NCBI GenBank assembly: GCA_942490925.1
Contig: CALNYX010000017.1
Span: 1,550,001 to 1,614,000 of the forward strand
Source of the DNA: CALNYX01 sp942490925
GTDB taxonomy: Bacteria > Chlamydiota > Chlamydiia > Chlamydiales > JAAKFR01
DNA: 64,000 bases
Direction: 5' to 3'
In this document: positions 33,821-41,888 of the stretch, piece by piece
Position numbering within the stretch: position 1 is the stretch's first letter
Layout: every line of letters begins with the position of its first letter
Program-made: the position numbers and the translations under genes
The notes under the pieces: generated by a model
The model's input: only the letters and a program-made list of their open reading frames with translations
Told to the model about the DNA's origin: nothing
Database searches by the model: none

Positions 33821-34360
33821 ATGTCTCGTAAAGCAAAACTACCGATTACACTTCCCAGTGGAGTGGAAGCAAAACTCACAGGAAGCACCTTTTCTGTAAA
33901 AGGACCTAAGGGAACGCTTTCGCGTGAACTCATGCCTTGCATCGTCGTCAAGATTGAAAATAGCTCAGTTGCTGTGAGTCTAACTCCTGAAATGAGCCAT
34001 GCTACAAACTTTTTAGGCCTTTACTGGTCACTCATGTCAAACATGGTCACAGGTGTACACACAGGATTTACTAAAACTCTTGAGATGATTGGAGTTGGAT
34101 TTAGAGCAGCAGTACAAGGAACCCTGCTTGACTTAACAGTTGGATATTCACACCCAGTGAAGCTTCCGATTCCAGAAGGTGTAGCAGTAAAAGTAGAGAA
34201 AAACACACATATTCATCTAGATGGCGCAGATAAGCAAGTTGTTGGACAATTTGCAGCAGATATCAGAGCCAAAAGACCTCCTGAGCCCTACAAAGGTAAA
34301 GGAATCCGTTACAAAGATGAATACGTGCGTAGAAAAGCTGGTAAAGCAGGTAAAAAATAA
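33821..34360 (+). CDS. rplF: 50S ribosomal protein L6
   Basis: A 179 aa duplicated-domain protein next to the sarcin-ricin loop. KLPITLPSGVEAKLTG and FAADIRAKRPPEPYKGKGIR are diagnostic. It overlaps rplR by one base. Confidence 0.96.
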   Translation: MSRKAKLPITLPSGVEAKLTGSTFSVKGPKGTLSRELMPCIVVKIENSSVAVSLTPEMSHATNFLGLYWSLMSNMVTGVHTGFTKTLEMIGVGFRAAVQGTLLDLTVGYSHPVKLPIPEGVAVKVEKNTHIHLDGADKQVVGQFAADIRAKRPPEPYKGKGIRYKDEYVRRKAGKAGKK

Positions 34361-34716
34361 TGAGAAAAGTTCAACTTAAAACTTCAAAACTCCGTGTAAA
34401 GCGCGCGATGCGTGTACGTAAAAAACTAACAGGTAAGCCACGCCTTACAGTCATCAAAAGCAACTTGCATATTCATGTGCAGTTAATTGATGAGGGTAAA
34501 GTCCTAGCCTCTACCTCAACGCTTTCCAAAGAGTTCCGCGCAACAGAGTTTAACAAAAAAAATAAAGCATCTGGACGCAAGCTTGGTGAGAAGATTGCTG
34601 AGCTAGCAAAAGATCAAAAAATTAAAGAAGTCATTTTTGATCGCGGATGTAGCAAATATCACGGAGTACTTGCAGCAGTTGCAGATGGTGCGCGTGAAGC
34701 TGGATTAGAATTTTAA
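34360..34716 (+). CDS. rplR: 50S ribosomal protein L18
   Basis: A 118 aa 5S rRNA-binding protein. RVRKKLTGKPRLTVIKSN, HIHVQLIDEGKVLASTST and FDRGCSKYHGVLAAVADGAR match the family. Confidence 0.96.
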   Translation: MRKVQLKTSKLRVKRAMRVRKKLTGKPRLTVIKSNLHIHVQLIDEGKVLASTSTLSKEFRATEFNKKNKASGRKLGEKIAELAKDQKIKEVIFDRGCSKYHGVLAAVADGAREAGLEF

Positions 34717-34724
34717 ATTAGGGA

Positions 34725-35225
34725 ATGAGCATGTCAAACAGAAATGGACCCCAACATAAGCAAGACGACCAATTCGAAGAGAAAGTTCTTTTTGTAAACC
34801 GTTGTTCGAAGGTTGTTAAGGGTGGGCGCAAATTTAGCTTTTCAGCGCTTATATTGGTCGGAGATCACAAAGGGCAGGTTGGATTCGGTTTTGCAAAAGC
34901 AAACGAATTAACTGATGCTATCCGTAAGGGTGGTGAAGCTGCTCGTAAGAATCTTATGACATTTGAGACTGAAGACACAACAATTCCGCATGAGATTTTT
35001 GTTGATTATGATGGTGCACGTTTGATGCTGAGACCAGCTCCTGAAGGGACTGGTGTTGTAGCAGGCTCACGTGTCCGCTCAATTCTTGAATTTGCAGGAT
35101 TACGAAATGTTGTTGCTAAAAGTTTGGGTTCTAACAACCCAATCAATCAAGTAAAAGCAACCTTTAAAGCTCTAAGTAGCCTACGTAATCGTAAAGAAAC
35201 ATTAGCAGCTCGAGGTATCGCATGA
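34725..35225 (+). CDS. rpsE: 30S ribosomal protein S5
   Basis: A 166 aa protein of the decoding/mRNA entry region. The double-stranded RNA-binding domain has VVKGGRKFSFSALILVGD and VGFGFAKANELTDAIRKG; the C-terminal part has SNNPINQVKATFKAL. It overlaps rplO by four bases, so rpmD (L30) is absent, as usual in Chlamydiae. Confidence 0.96.
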   Translation: MSMSNRNGPQHKQDDQFEEKVLFVNRCSKVVKGGRKFSFSALILVGDHKGQVGFGFAKANELTDAIRKGGEAARKNLMTFETEDTTIPHEIFVDYDGARLMLRPAPEGTGVVAGSRVRSILEFAGLRNVVAKSLGSNNPINQVKATFKALSSLRNRKETLAARGIA

Positions 35226-35671
35226 GTATTAAACTTGAGAATCTACAAAATACAGCACGTCCCGGTAAAAGACGTAAGTTGCTTGGTCGTGGACCAGGTT
35301 CAGGCTTAGGAAAAACATCGGGTCGTGGTCATAAAGGAATGGGAGCACGTTCAGGATATAAAACACGCCAAGGTTATGTTGGTGGTGGAGTACCTCTACA
35401 CCGTCGTTTGCCAACTCGCGGGTTTTCAAATGCACGCTTTACATTTCGTTATGATGTCATTAACCTAGGTCAACTCGACTCTATCTATGAAGATGGAGAA
35501 GAGGTTAGCCTAGAAACTCTCCGCAAAAAGGGATACCTAAAAGGCGCTTCAAAAGGCGTTAAGGTTCTTGCGCATGGAGAGTTGACAAAAAAAGTGACTT
35601 TCAAAGTAGAGGCACTTTCATCAAGCGCTAAAGAGAAACTGAAAAAACTCAACATAGACGTAAACGTCTAA
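35222..35671 (+). CDS. rplO: 50S ribosomal protein L15
   Basis: A 149 aa late-assembly protein. The glycine/arginine-rich KRRKLLGRGPGSGLGKTSGR and RRLPTRGFSNARF are diagnostic. Seven bases separate it from secY. Confidence 0.96.
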   Translation: MSIKLENLQNTARPGKRRKLLGRGPGSGLGKTSGRGHKGMGARSGYKTRQGYVGGGVPLHRRLPTRGFSNARFTFRYDVINLGQLDSIYEDGEEVSLETLRKKGYLKGASKGVKVLAHGELTKKVTFKVEALSSSAKEKLKKLNIDVNV

Positions 35672-35678
35672 GAGAATT

Positions 35679-37049
35679 ATGTTCGACACAGTCAAACGCA
35701 TCGCAGGTATTTCCGAACTACGAGGACGCATACTTTTCACCCTTCTCATGCTGGTAGTCTGCCGCATTGGAGTCTTTATTCCAGTGCCAGGTATCAACGG
35801 AGATCTCGCCTTAGCCTACTTTAAACAGGCAACAGGTGGAGGGCAGAACCTTTTTCAACTCGTTGACATCTTTTCTGGAGGCGCATTTGCCCAGATGACA
35901 GTTATCGCACTTGGTGTGGTACCTTACATCTCAGCCTCAATTATCATGCAACTTCTCATTGCTCTGATGCCAGGGATGCAGCGCGAGATGCGCGAAAACC
36001 CTGATGCTGGACGACGCAAAGTGACGAAAAACACACGTCTCATGACAGTGTTACTCGCTTTCATTCAATCGAGCATGTTTGCAAAATACGCGATTCAGAT
36101 GAACCTTGCTAATCCAGGAATTATTCTCCCTGAGATGTTCCATGTACAAGCCTTTGGTTTCCCATGGCTCTTTTACACCGTCATGGTCATGACTATGACA
36201 ACTGGTACCATCTTTCTTATGTGGATCGGTGAGCAGATTACCGAGAAGGGAATCGGAAATGGAATGAGTCTGATCATTACAATTGGGATTATTTCGTCAC
36301 TGCCGACAACTATTGGCTCTGTATTCTCACAGCTTAACCTAAATTCTCAAGAGCCAGGCCAGCTAACCTTCTCTTCTATGCTTGTACTCTTCACAGTTTT
36401 TGTGCTCGTGATTTTTGCAACCATCTTGATCATTCAAGGTGTACGCAAAATTCCTGTTCAATATGCTCGTCGAGTTGTTGGACGGCGTGAAACCCAGGGT
36501 GGCGGTTCATTCATTCCTTTAAAAATTAACTATGCAGGTGTAATTCCTGTGATTTTTGCCTCTTCATTGCTCATGTTTCCCGCAACCATCGCTCAATTCC
36601 TTGGCCGCGGCGGCTTTTTGAGCAGTTTGGCAACATCGCTCTCACCAGGCAGCTGGGTTTACACATCGCTCTATGTCCTGATGATTCTGTTTTTTACCTA
36701 TTTCTGGACTGCTACACAGTTTCACCCTGAGCAGATCGCCTCCGATATGAAGCGCAATGGAGCCTTTATACCTGGCGTACGCCAAGGAAAACCTACGCAA
36801 GATTACCTCGAATCGACGATGAATCGCATCACCCTTATTGGAGCCATTTTCCTGGCAATTATCGCGATTCTACCGAACATAGTAGGAAAAGTTTTACATA
36901 TAGATCCCTCCATCAGCTACTTTTTTGGTGGGACCGCCCTATTGATTTTAGTAGGTGTTGTATTGGATACAATGAAGCAAATTGAATCTCACCTTTTGAT
37001 GAAGCGGTATGATGGCTTTATGAAAAAAGGAAGAGTGAAAGGACGTTGA
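35679..37049 (+). CDS. secY: Preprotein translocase channel subunit SecY
   Basis: A 456 aa inner-membrane channel with ten predicted helices. The plug and helix 2 region FSGGAFAQMTVIALGVVPYISASIIMQ-type motif is present in split form (VDIFSGGAFAQ, LGVVPYISASIIMQL), cytosolic loop basics include RETQGGGSFIPLKINYAGV (loop 6), and IPGVRQGKPTQDYL lies in loop 8. It exports all the signal-peptide proteins noted in this window. Its place at the end of the spc-type cluster is standard; adk, map and infA do not follow. Confidence 0.97.
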   Translation: MFDTVKRIAGISELRGRILFTLLMLVVCRIGVFIPVPGINGDLALAYFKQATGGGQNLFQLVDIFSGGAFAQMTVIALGVVPYISASIIMQLLIALMPGMQREMRENPDAGRRKVTKNTRLMTVLLAFIQSSMFAKYAIQMNLANPGIILPEMFHVQAFGFPWLFYTVMVMTMTTGTIFLMWIGEQITEKGIGNGMSLIITIGIISSLPTTIGSVFSQLNLNSQEPGQLTFSSMLVLFTVFVLVIFATILIIQGVRKIPVQYARRVVGRRETQGGGSFIPLKINYAGVIPVIFASSLLMFPATIAQFLGRGGFLSSLATSLSPGSWVYTSLYVLMILFFTYFWTATQFHPEQIASDMKRNGAFIPGVRQGKPTQDYLESTMNRITLIGAIFLAIIAILPNIVGKVLHIDPSISYFFGGTALLILVGVVLDTMKQIESHLLMKRYDGFMKKGRVKGR

Positions 37050-37115
37050 TTTTATATGTCAAATTTGCTACAGTCTCCGGCAACTCTTCAGATTTACATA
37101 CAAGTGAGTTAATAT

Positions 37116-37484
37116 ATGCCTAGAATTATTGGAATAGACATTCCTGCAAAAAAACGTCTTGTTATTAGCCTGACATACCTTTACGGGGTTGGTCCAAAGC
37201 GTTCTCAAGAAATTATTGATAAGCTTAACCTAGATGCAGATATGCATGCTCATGCTCTGAGTGATGATGATATTACTCGCATCAATGCACTTTTGCAAAA
37301 TGACTATGTAGTTGAAGGGGATTTGCGTCGTGAAACGCAAAACAACGTCAAACGTTTAATTAACATTCACTCTTACCGCGGCATGCGTCACCGTAGTGGC
37401 TTGCCTACTCGAGGACAACGCACGCGTACAAATTCGCGCACTCGTAAGGGTAAAAAGAAGACCGTCGCAGGTAAAAAGAAATAA
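37116..37484 (+). CDS. rpsM: 30S ribosomal protein S13
   Basis: A 122 aa small-subunit head protein bridging to L5. MPRIIGIDIPAKKRLVISLTY-like N-terminus, YGVGPKRSQEII and RHRSGLPTRGQRTRTNSR are present. rpmJ and infA are absent between secY and this gene. A 66-base gap precedes it; no clear promoter was found there. Confidence 0.96.
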   Translation: MPRIIGIDIPAKKRLVISLTYLYGVGPKRSQEIIDKLNLDADMHAHALSDDDITRINALLQNDYVVEGDLRRETQNNVKRLINIHSYRGMRHRSGLPTRGQRTRTNSRTRKGKKKTVAGKKK

Positions 37485-37501
37485 ATTGAGGAGTTAATCT
37501 C

Positions 37502-37921
37502 TTGGCTAAACAGCAAACTACAGGAAAAGCAGGCGTCAAAAAAGGAACGCGCGTAAAGAAAAAAGTCGCGCGTAACGTGCCTGTGGGTGTTGCACACGTA
37601 GTGGCAACATTCAATAACACAATTGTTTCAATCACAGACCCATCAGGGAATGTAATCGCTTGGGCAAGTGCTGGAAAAGTAGGTTATTCAGGTTCACGTA
37701 AATCGTCAGCATTCGCAGCGACAGTTGCTGCACAAGACGCAGCAAAAGCTGCTCAAAACGCTGGAATGAAAGAAGTGGAAGTGAACCTTAAAGGGCCTGG
37801 AGCCGGTCGTGAATCAGCTGTTCGTGGACTGATTAGTGCGGGGCTTTTGGTATCAGTGATTTATGATCGAACACCGGTTCCTCACAATGGATGCCGTCCA
37901 CGCAAACGACGCAGAGTTTAA
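37502..37921 (+). CDS. rpsK: 30S ribosomal protein S11 (TTG start)
   Basis: A 139 aa platform protein. HVVATFNNTIVSITDPSGNV, GMKEVEVNLKGPGAGRES and the C-terminal DRTPVPHNGCRPRKRRRV are diagnostic. The start is TTG with GAGGAG eight bases upstream; no ATG is available before the conserved region. Confidence 0.96.
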   Translation: MAKQQTTGKAGVKKGTRVKKKVARNVPVGVAHVVATFNNTIVSITDPSGNVIAWASAGKVGYSGSRKSSAFAATVAAQDAAKAAQNAGMKEVEVNLKGPGAGRESAVRGLISAGLLVSVIYDRTPVPHNGCRPRKRRRV

Positions 37922-37933
37922 GGAGGTCAGTGC

Positions 37934-39022
37934 ATGTCATCGCTCGTTTACGATAAATTTGAAATGCCAAAAGGGATCAAAGTTGACAAGGGTGCCACGT
38001 CAACATCAGCCCGCTTTATTGCGGAGCCTTTTGAGCGTGGATTCGGCCATACAATTGGAAATAGCCTCCGTCGCATGATGCTCAATACTATTGAAGCACC
38101 AGCGCTCATTTCGTTTTACATGGAAGGGGTTCCTCATGAATACATGGCTGTTGAGGGAATTACTGAAGATGTGACAAACATCATCTTGAACCTTAAAGGT
38201 GCTCTTCTAAGACGCCTACCAGTTAACGAATCATCTAGTATCCGTGAGCCTATTGAGCTTGCTACGATGCTTGAAGTAACAGAAGCTGATTTAGCTGGTG
38301 GTCAGAAGATGATTACACTTGGAGATCTCATTAAGAGTGATGAGTTCGAAGTGGTCAATCCTTCACTTCCAGTTTTTACAGTGACTAAGCCAATGAAGCG
38401 TCGTGTGCAGCTAAAAGTTGCAATCGGACGTGGGTATGTCCCTTCAGAGCGTCATGAGCTAGAAGACCGCAAAGTAGACGAAATCCTCATTGATTCAGCT
38501 TTCTCACCAGTTGAGCTCGTTAACTACTTTGTTGAAGCGACACGTGTTGGTCAGGATACTGATTTTGATCGTTTGATCTTGGATGTACGCACAGATGGTC
38601 GCATCTCACCAAAAGAAGCGGTTGCTTTTGCTGCTAAGATCCTCGTAAAACATCTCGATGTCTTTGAAAGCATGGAAGAGCACGAAATTCTTTTTGAAGA
38701 GACTAAGAAAACAAGCGATTCTGACCATGATGATCTCATGCAGAAACTTGTGCTTGGAATCAACGAGATTGAGCTTTCAGTTCGTTCAACTAATTGCCTT
38801 AATGGCGCAAGTATCGACACCATCGGTGAGCTTGTTGTAATGCCAGAGCCTAAGCTTCTTCAGTTTAGAAACTTTGGTAAAAAATCTCTTAATGAGATTA
38901 AAGCTAAGCTTACTGAGATGGGACTGAATTTAGGCATGGATCTCACACGTTTTGGGATCAGCCAAGAGAACGTCAAAGATAAGATAAGCAGTTATCTTCA
39001 AGAACATCCGAAGGGAGGTTAA
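37934..39022 (+). CDS. rpoA: RNA polymerase alpha subunit
   Basis: A 362 aa protein. The N-terminal assembly domain (about 1-240) has FERGFGHTIGNSLRRMMLN and GRGYVPSERHELEDRKVDEI; the C-terminal domain (about 270-350) has LSVRSTNCLNGASIDTIGEL and RNFGKKSLNEIKAKLTEMGL, for UP-element and activator contacts. AAGGAGG precedes the ATG. Same S13-S11-alpha-L17 order as in most bacteria. Confidence 0.97.
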   Translation: MSSLVYDKFEMPKGIKVDKGATSTSARFIAEPFERGFGHTIGNSLRRMMLNTIEAPALISFYMEGVPHEYMAVEGITEDVTNIILNLKGALLRRLPVNESSSIREPIELATMLEVTEADLAGGQKMITLGDLIKSDEFEVVNPSLPVFTVTKPMKRRVQLKVAIGRGYVPSERHELEDRKVDEILIDSAFSPVELVNYFVEATRVGQDTDFDRLILDVRTDGRISPKEAVAFAAKILVKHLDVFESMEEHEILFEETKKTSDSDHDDLMQKLVLGINEIELSVRSTNCLNGASIDTIGELVVMPEPKLLQFRNFGKKSLNEIKAKLTEMGLNLGMDLTRFGISQENVKDKISSYLQEHPKGG

Positions 39023-39028
39023 GGGTCA

Positions 39029-39457
39029 ATGAGACATCGTAAACATACTGTTAAATTAGGCCGTACATCTTCTCACAGACGCTGCCTTTTTGCGAACCAG
39101 CTCAAGTCTCTTATCAATGAAGAGCGCATTGTGACAACGGTGGCAAAAGCTAAAGAGCTTCGTCGTTATGCTGATCAGATGATCACACTTGCTAAGAAGA
39201 ACACATTAGCTAGCCGCAGACGTGCAATTTCAAGTCTTATGATTCGTTACAACACGTTGACAAGCAAGGAAGCTCGCGCAGCTAAAGATGGTGATAAAAG
39301 TGCTTACAACGGTGATCGCCAAGTGATTGCTAAGTTGTTTGATACACTAGGTCCACGCTTTACGAGCCGAGCTGGTGGCTACACCCGCTTGATCAAAAGT
39401 ACTAATCGCGTTGGTGACAATGCTGAGCAGTGCATCGTTGAATACTTGAGTGACTAA
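39029..39457 (+). CDS. rplQ: 50S ribosomal protein L17
   Basis: A 142 aa protein. MRHRKHTVKLGRTSSHRRCL at the N-terminus, TTVAKAKELRRYADQMITLA, and YTRLIKSTNRVGDNAEQCIV are diagnostic. AAGGGAGGTTAAGG lies just upstream. Confidence 0.96.
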   Translation: MRHRKHTVKLGRTSSHRRCLFANQLKSLINEERIVTTVAKAKELRRYADQMITLAKKNTLASRRRAISSLMIRYNTLTSKEARAAKDGDKSAYNGDRQVIAKLFDTLGPRFTSRAGGYTRLIKSTNRVGDNAEQCIVEYLSD

Positions 39458-39466
39458 GGAGCGCAA

Positions 39467-40474
39467 ATGAGATTGAAGGTTGGCATTAACGGCCTCGGAC
39501 GTATTGGAAGACTATTCCTGCGTCAGGTAGTAGGCCATCCTAATATCGAGGTTGTTGGCATCAATGACCTAGTCCCTGCTGATAATCTGGCATACCTTCT
39601 GAAGTACGACTCAACACATGGTCGTGCTGAGTTCGATATTCGAGCTGAAGGTGACCAGATTATCATCAACAATCAAAAAATCACTGTTACAACAGAAAAG
39701 GATCCCACCAAGTTGCCTTGGAAGGGGGTTGATTACATTGTTGAGTCGACAGGCCTATTTTGTAAGCTAGAGGATGCCTCGAAGCATTTTGCAGCTGGCG
39801 CAAAACGCGTGATCCTTTCTGCCCCTGGAAAGGGTGAAGATATTCCCACATTTGTGATGGGAGTGAACCACACAGAATACGACCCTAGCAAGCATACAGT
39901 TGTTTCGAATGCTTCTTGCACAACAAATTGCCTGGCTCCGATTACAAAAGTTCTTCTTGATAGCTTTGGTATTGAAGAGGGCTTGATGACAACCGTGCAC
40001 GCTCTTACAGCGACACAGGCAACAGTTGATGGGCCATCTAAAAAAGATTGGAGAGGCGGACGTGGAGCGCTTCAAAATATCATCCCGGCTTCTACTGGAG
40101 CTGCGAAGGCAGTAGGCCTTTGCCTTCCACAAATTCAGGGAAAACTCACAGGGATGGCATTTCGCATTCCTGTAGCTGATGTTTCGGTCGTTGATTTAAC
40201 AGTCAGACTGACTAAGTCAGCCACATATCAAGAAATTTGCCAGGCGATGCAAAAAGCAGCGGCAGGTCCGATGAAAGGGATCCTATACTACTGTGACGAA
40301 GAAGTTGTTTCTTCCGATTTTATTGGATCACGCTATTCATCGATTTTTGACAGCCGCGCAGGGATCGCTTTGAATGACAATTTTGTAAAGTTAATCGCAT
40401 GGTATGACAATGAGATGGGATACGCAACACGACTCGTTGACCTCATTGAGCATATGATGCACCAAGAATCATGA
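39467..40474 (+). CDS. gap: Glyceraldehyde-3-phosphate dehydrogenase
   Basis: A 335 aa glycolytic enzyme. The NAD-binding motif is GINGLGRIGRL (residues 7-17), the catalytic Cys151 is in SNASCTTNCLAP, and the C-terminal WYDNEMGYATRLVDL is typical. It converts GAP to 1,3-bisphosphoglycerate, using hexose phosphate imported by the UhpC-type carrier. It directly follows rplQ, an arrangement shared with C. trachomatis (CT505-CT506). AAGGAG precedes the ATG. Confidence 0.97.
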   Translation: MRLKVGINGLGRIGRLFLRQVVGHPNIEVVGINDLVPADNLAYLLKYDSTHGRAEFDIRAEGDQIIINNQKITVTTEKDPTKLPWKGVDYIVESTGLFCKLEDASKHFAAGAKRVILSAPGKGEDIPTFVMGVNHTEYDPSKHTVVSNASCTTNCLAPITKVLLDSFGIEEGLMTTVHALTATQATVDGPSKKDWRGGRGALQNIIPASTGAAKAVGLCLPQIQGKLTGMAFRIPVADVSVVDLTVRLTKSATYQEICQAMQKAAAGPMKGILYYCDEEVVSSDFIGSRYSSIFDSRAGIALNDNFVKLIAWYDNEMGYATRLVDLIEHMMHQES

Positions 40475-40481
40475 GGAAAAC

Positions 40482-41030
40482 GTGTATTTTACTAGAGAAC
40501 CACTAATTGAAACCATCATCACACCTAAAGAGGGCTACAAGCTGATCTTGCGCAACACCACACCTGGTGAGCAGGAAGAATTTTTAGTCGACATGCTTGA
40601 AGTCATCTCTTTTGGTAATAACTGCTTTTACCGATCATTGGACAAGCCTAAGAGCTTTATTGTGCCAGCAGCTAACTATGAGCTTGTAGAAGTTCGTGAA
40701 GCGCGTATGGTGCTTAAAACTTCTGGTGTTGAAAAAGTTAAAATCGCAGGCGGTAAGGTCAAAGAAGAAGATGATGAGCCTAAAGCTAAGAAAAAGCGCA
40801 CACGCAAGCGTAAAGAGAAGACAGAAACCGAGCAAGCTCCAGCGGCTGAAGAGAAGCCTAAAGAGTTGATTACAGGTGAGAGAGCAACGCTTATTCCGCC
40901 ACCTTCAACCCTAATTTCTGAGAACATTTCTCGTTATAAGGAGATGACAGCAATTGAAGAGCTAGCTTTGGAAAGCACCCAAGAGTCAGACAACACACAA
41001 GAATCGGATAATGATCCGGTACTGTCCTGA
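40482..41030 (+). CDS. Conserved chlamydial hypothetical, basic-linker protein (CT504 position)
   Basis: A 182 aa soluble protein starting at GTG with AGGA five bases upstream. The N-terminal 85 residues look folded (LILRNTTPGEQEEFLVDMLE; FGNNCFYRSLDKPKSFIVP), followed by a strongly basic linker (KAKKKRTRKRKEK) and an acidic, Ser/Glu-rich tail. The basic stretch next to ribosomal genes suggests nucleic acid or ribosome binding, but nothing proves it. It overlaps the next gene by 20 bases. Position after gap matches CT504. Confidence 0.7.
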   Translation: MYFTREPLIETIITPKEGYKLILRNTTPGEQEEFLVDMLEVISFGNNCFYRSLDKPKSFIVPAANYELVEVREARMVLKTSGVEKVKIAGGKVKEEDDEPKAKKKRTRKRKEKTETEQAPAAEEKPKELITGERATLIPPPSTLISENISRYKEMTAIEELALESTQESDNTQESDNDPVLS

Positions 41031-41625
41031 GTCGCACCGCCTTTATCGAGGTGATGAAGAGCTAACCCGTTTAGGAAAAAACAGCTTCAATTTTTCCTCC
41101 TCGGGTTTTTTCACACTCCTCAACTCGAAAGGTGAGCCCCTCTATGATATCTCGCTACCTCTGTTCAACAAAGTATGCAGCCATCTCCTCTGGATTATAC
41201 TCTGGGCATCCCTCATCATTGCCACCAATCTTCTAGGCCCCACAACATACCTAAAAACAACAAATCCTCTTCTGATGAGCCTACTTGTCTTACACATCTT
41301 TCTTCTAGGGTGTAGACTAACAAATCTTCTCATCTACGGAGCGATTAAACCGATTTTTTCACCACCCCTCTGGATAAAACTCACACGCCAATTTCAGAAA
41401 GGTGAAGGGCTTGATCTTCTCAAAAAACATCACCTAGAAGATCATCCAGGCTTACTTGCTAACCTCGCCCTTACAAAAGCCTACCTCAACAAGCCCCAAG
41501 CAGCAAAAGAGATACTAGATAAGGCTCTTGACCTCTGTCCCCAGCATCCTGCTCTTCAAACCCTCTACCATACCCTTGCTCAAAACGATTTTTCAATCGC
41601 TAGGCCCAGTCGCTCTCTCCGTTAA
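41011..41625 (+). CDS. Membrane protein with C-terminal TPR-like helices
   Basis: A 204 aa protein overlapping the previous gene by 20 bases in another frame. Residues about 55-75 and 84-105 are two hydrophobic segments (LLWIILWASLIIATNLLG; LLMSLLVLHIFLLGC); the C-terminal part (KGEGLDLLKKHHLEDHPGLL; KAYLNKPQAAKEILDKALDL) has TPR periodicity. It probably sits in the inner membrane with the TPR part cytosolic. No signal peptide and no named family. Confidence 0.62.
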   Translation: MIRYCPESHRLYRGDEELTRLGKNSFNFSSSGFFTLLNSKGEPLYDISLPLFNKVCSHLLWIILWASLIIATNLLGPTTYLKTTNPLLMSLLVLHIFLLGCRLTNLLIYGAIKPIFSPPLWIKLTRQFQKGEGLDLLKKHHLEDHPGLLANLALTKAYLNKPQAAKEILDKALDLCPQHPALQTLYHTLAQNDFSIARPSRSLR

Positions 41626-41773
41626 GGAATGATTCTTGCTGAGTTTCATCCCCTAGGAATTTCTTAGGGTCTTTTTCTCTTTGTTTACGATGTTCTTCCT
41701 CTTCAATTTCCTCAGCATTTGGAATATGGGGTTCAAGAAATGGTGGAAAAGCTTTTGGATTGGGATTAGACAT
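41600..41773 (-). CDS. Small charged protein, 57 aa
   Basis: Not recognised. The minus-strand frame begins MSNPNPKAFPPFLEPHIPNA, continues with an acidic/basic helix (EEIEEEEHRKQREKDPKKF) and ends SDWA. AAGAGG lies eight bases before the ATG. It overlaps the 3' end of the convergent gene at 41011-41625 by 26 bases. The composition and Shine-Dalgarno make it a credible small gene. Confidence 0.5.
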   Translation of the reverse strand: MSNPNPKAFPPFLEPHIPNAEEIEEEEHRKQREKDPKKFLGDETQQESFLNGESDWA

Positions 41774-41783
41774 CAATAACCTC

Positions 41784-41879
41784 TTAATATTTAAATATTA
41801 ACAGCCAGGTGAAGAATACAGCAATCGCGATTAAATGAACCCAAATCCATGCATTTGTATAGAGCTTATTGAAATCCAT
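41784..41879 (-). CDS. Possible 31 aa single-span membrane peptide
   Basis: Reads MDFNKLYTNAWIWVHLIAIA then VFFTWLLIFKY, one amphipathic start and one transmembrane helix. It sits between the MFS gene and the 57 aa ORF, all on the minus strand, in an apparent three-gene unit. No clear Shine-Dalgarno. Its stop codon is inside an 18-base perfect palindrome, TTAATATTTAAATATTAA (41784-41801). Confidence 0.4.
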   Translation of the reverse strand: MDFNKLYTNAWIWVHLIAIAVFFTWLLIFKY

Positions 41880-41888
41880 GCTGTGAGT

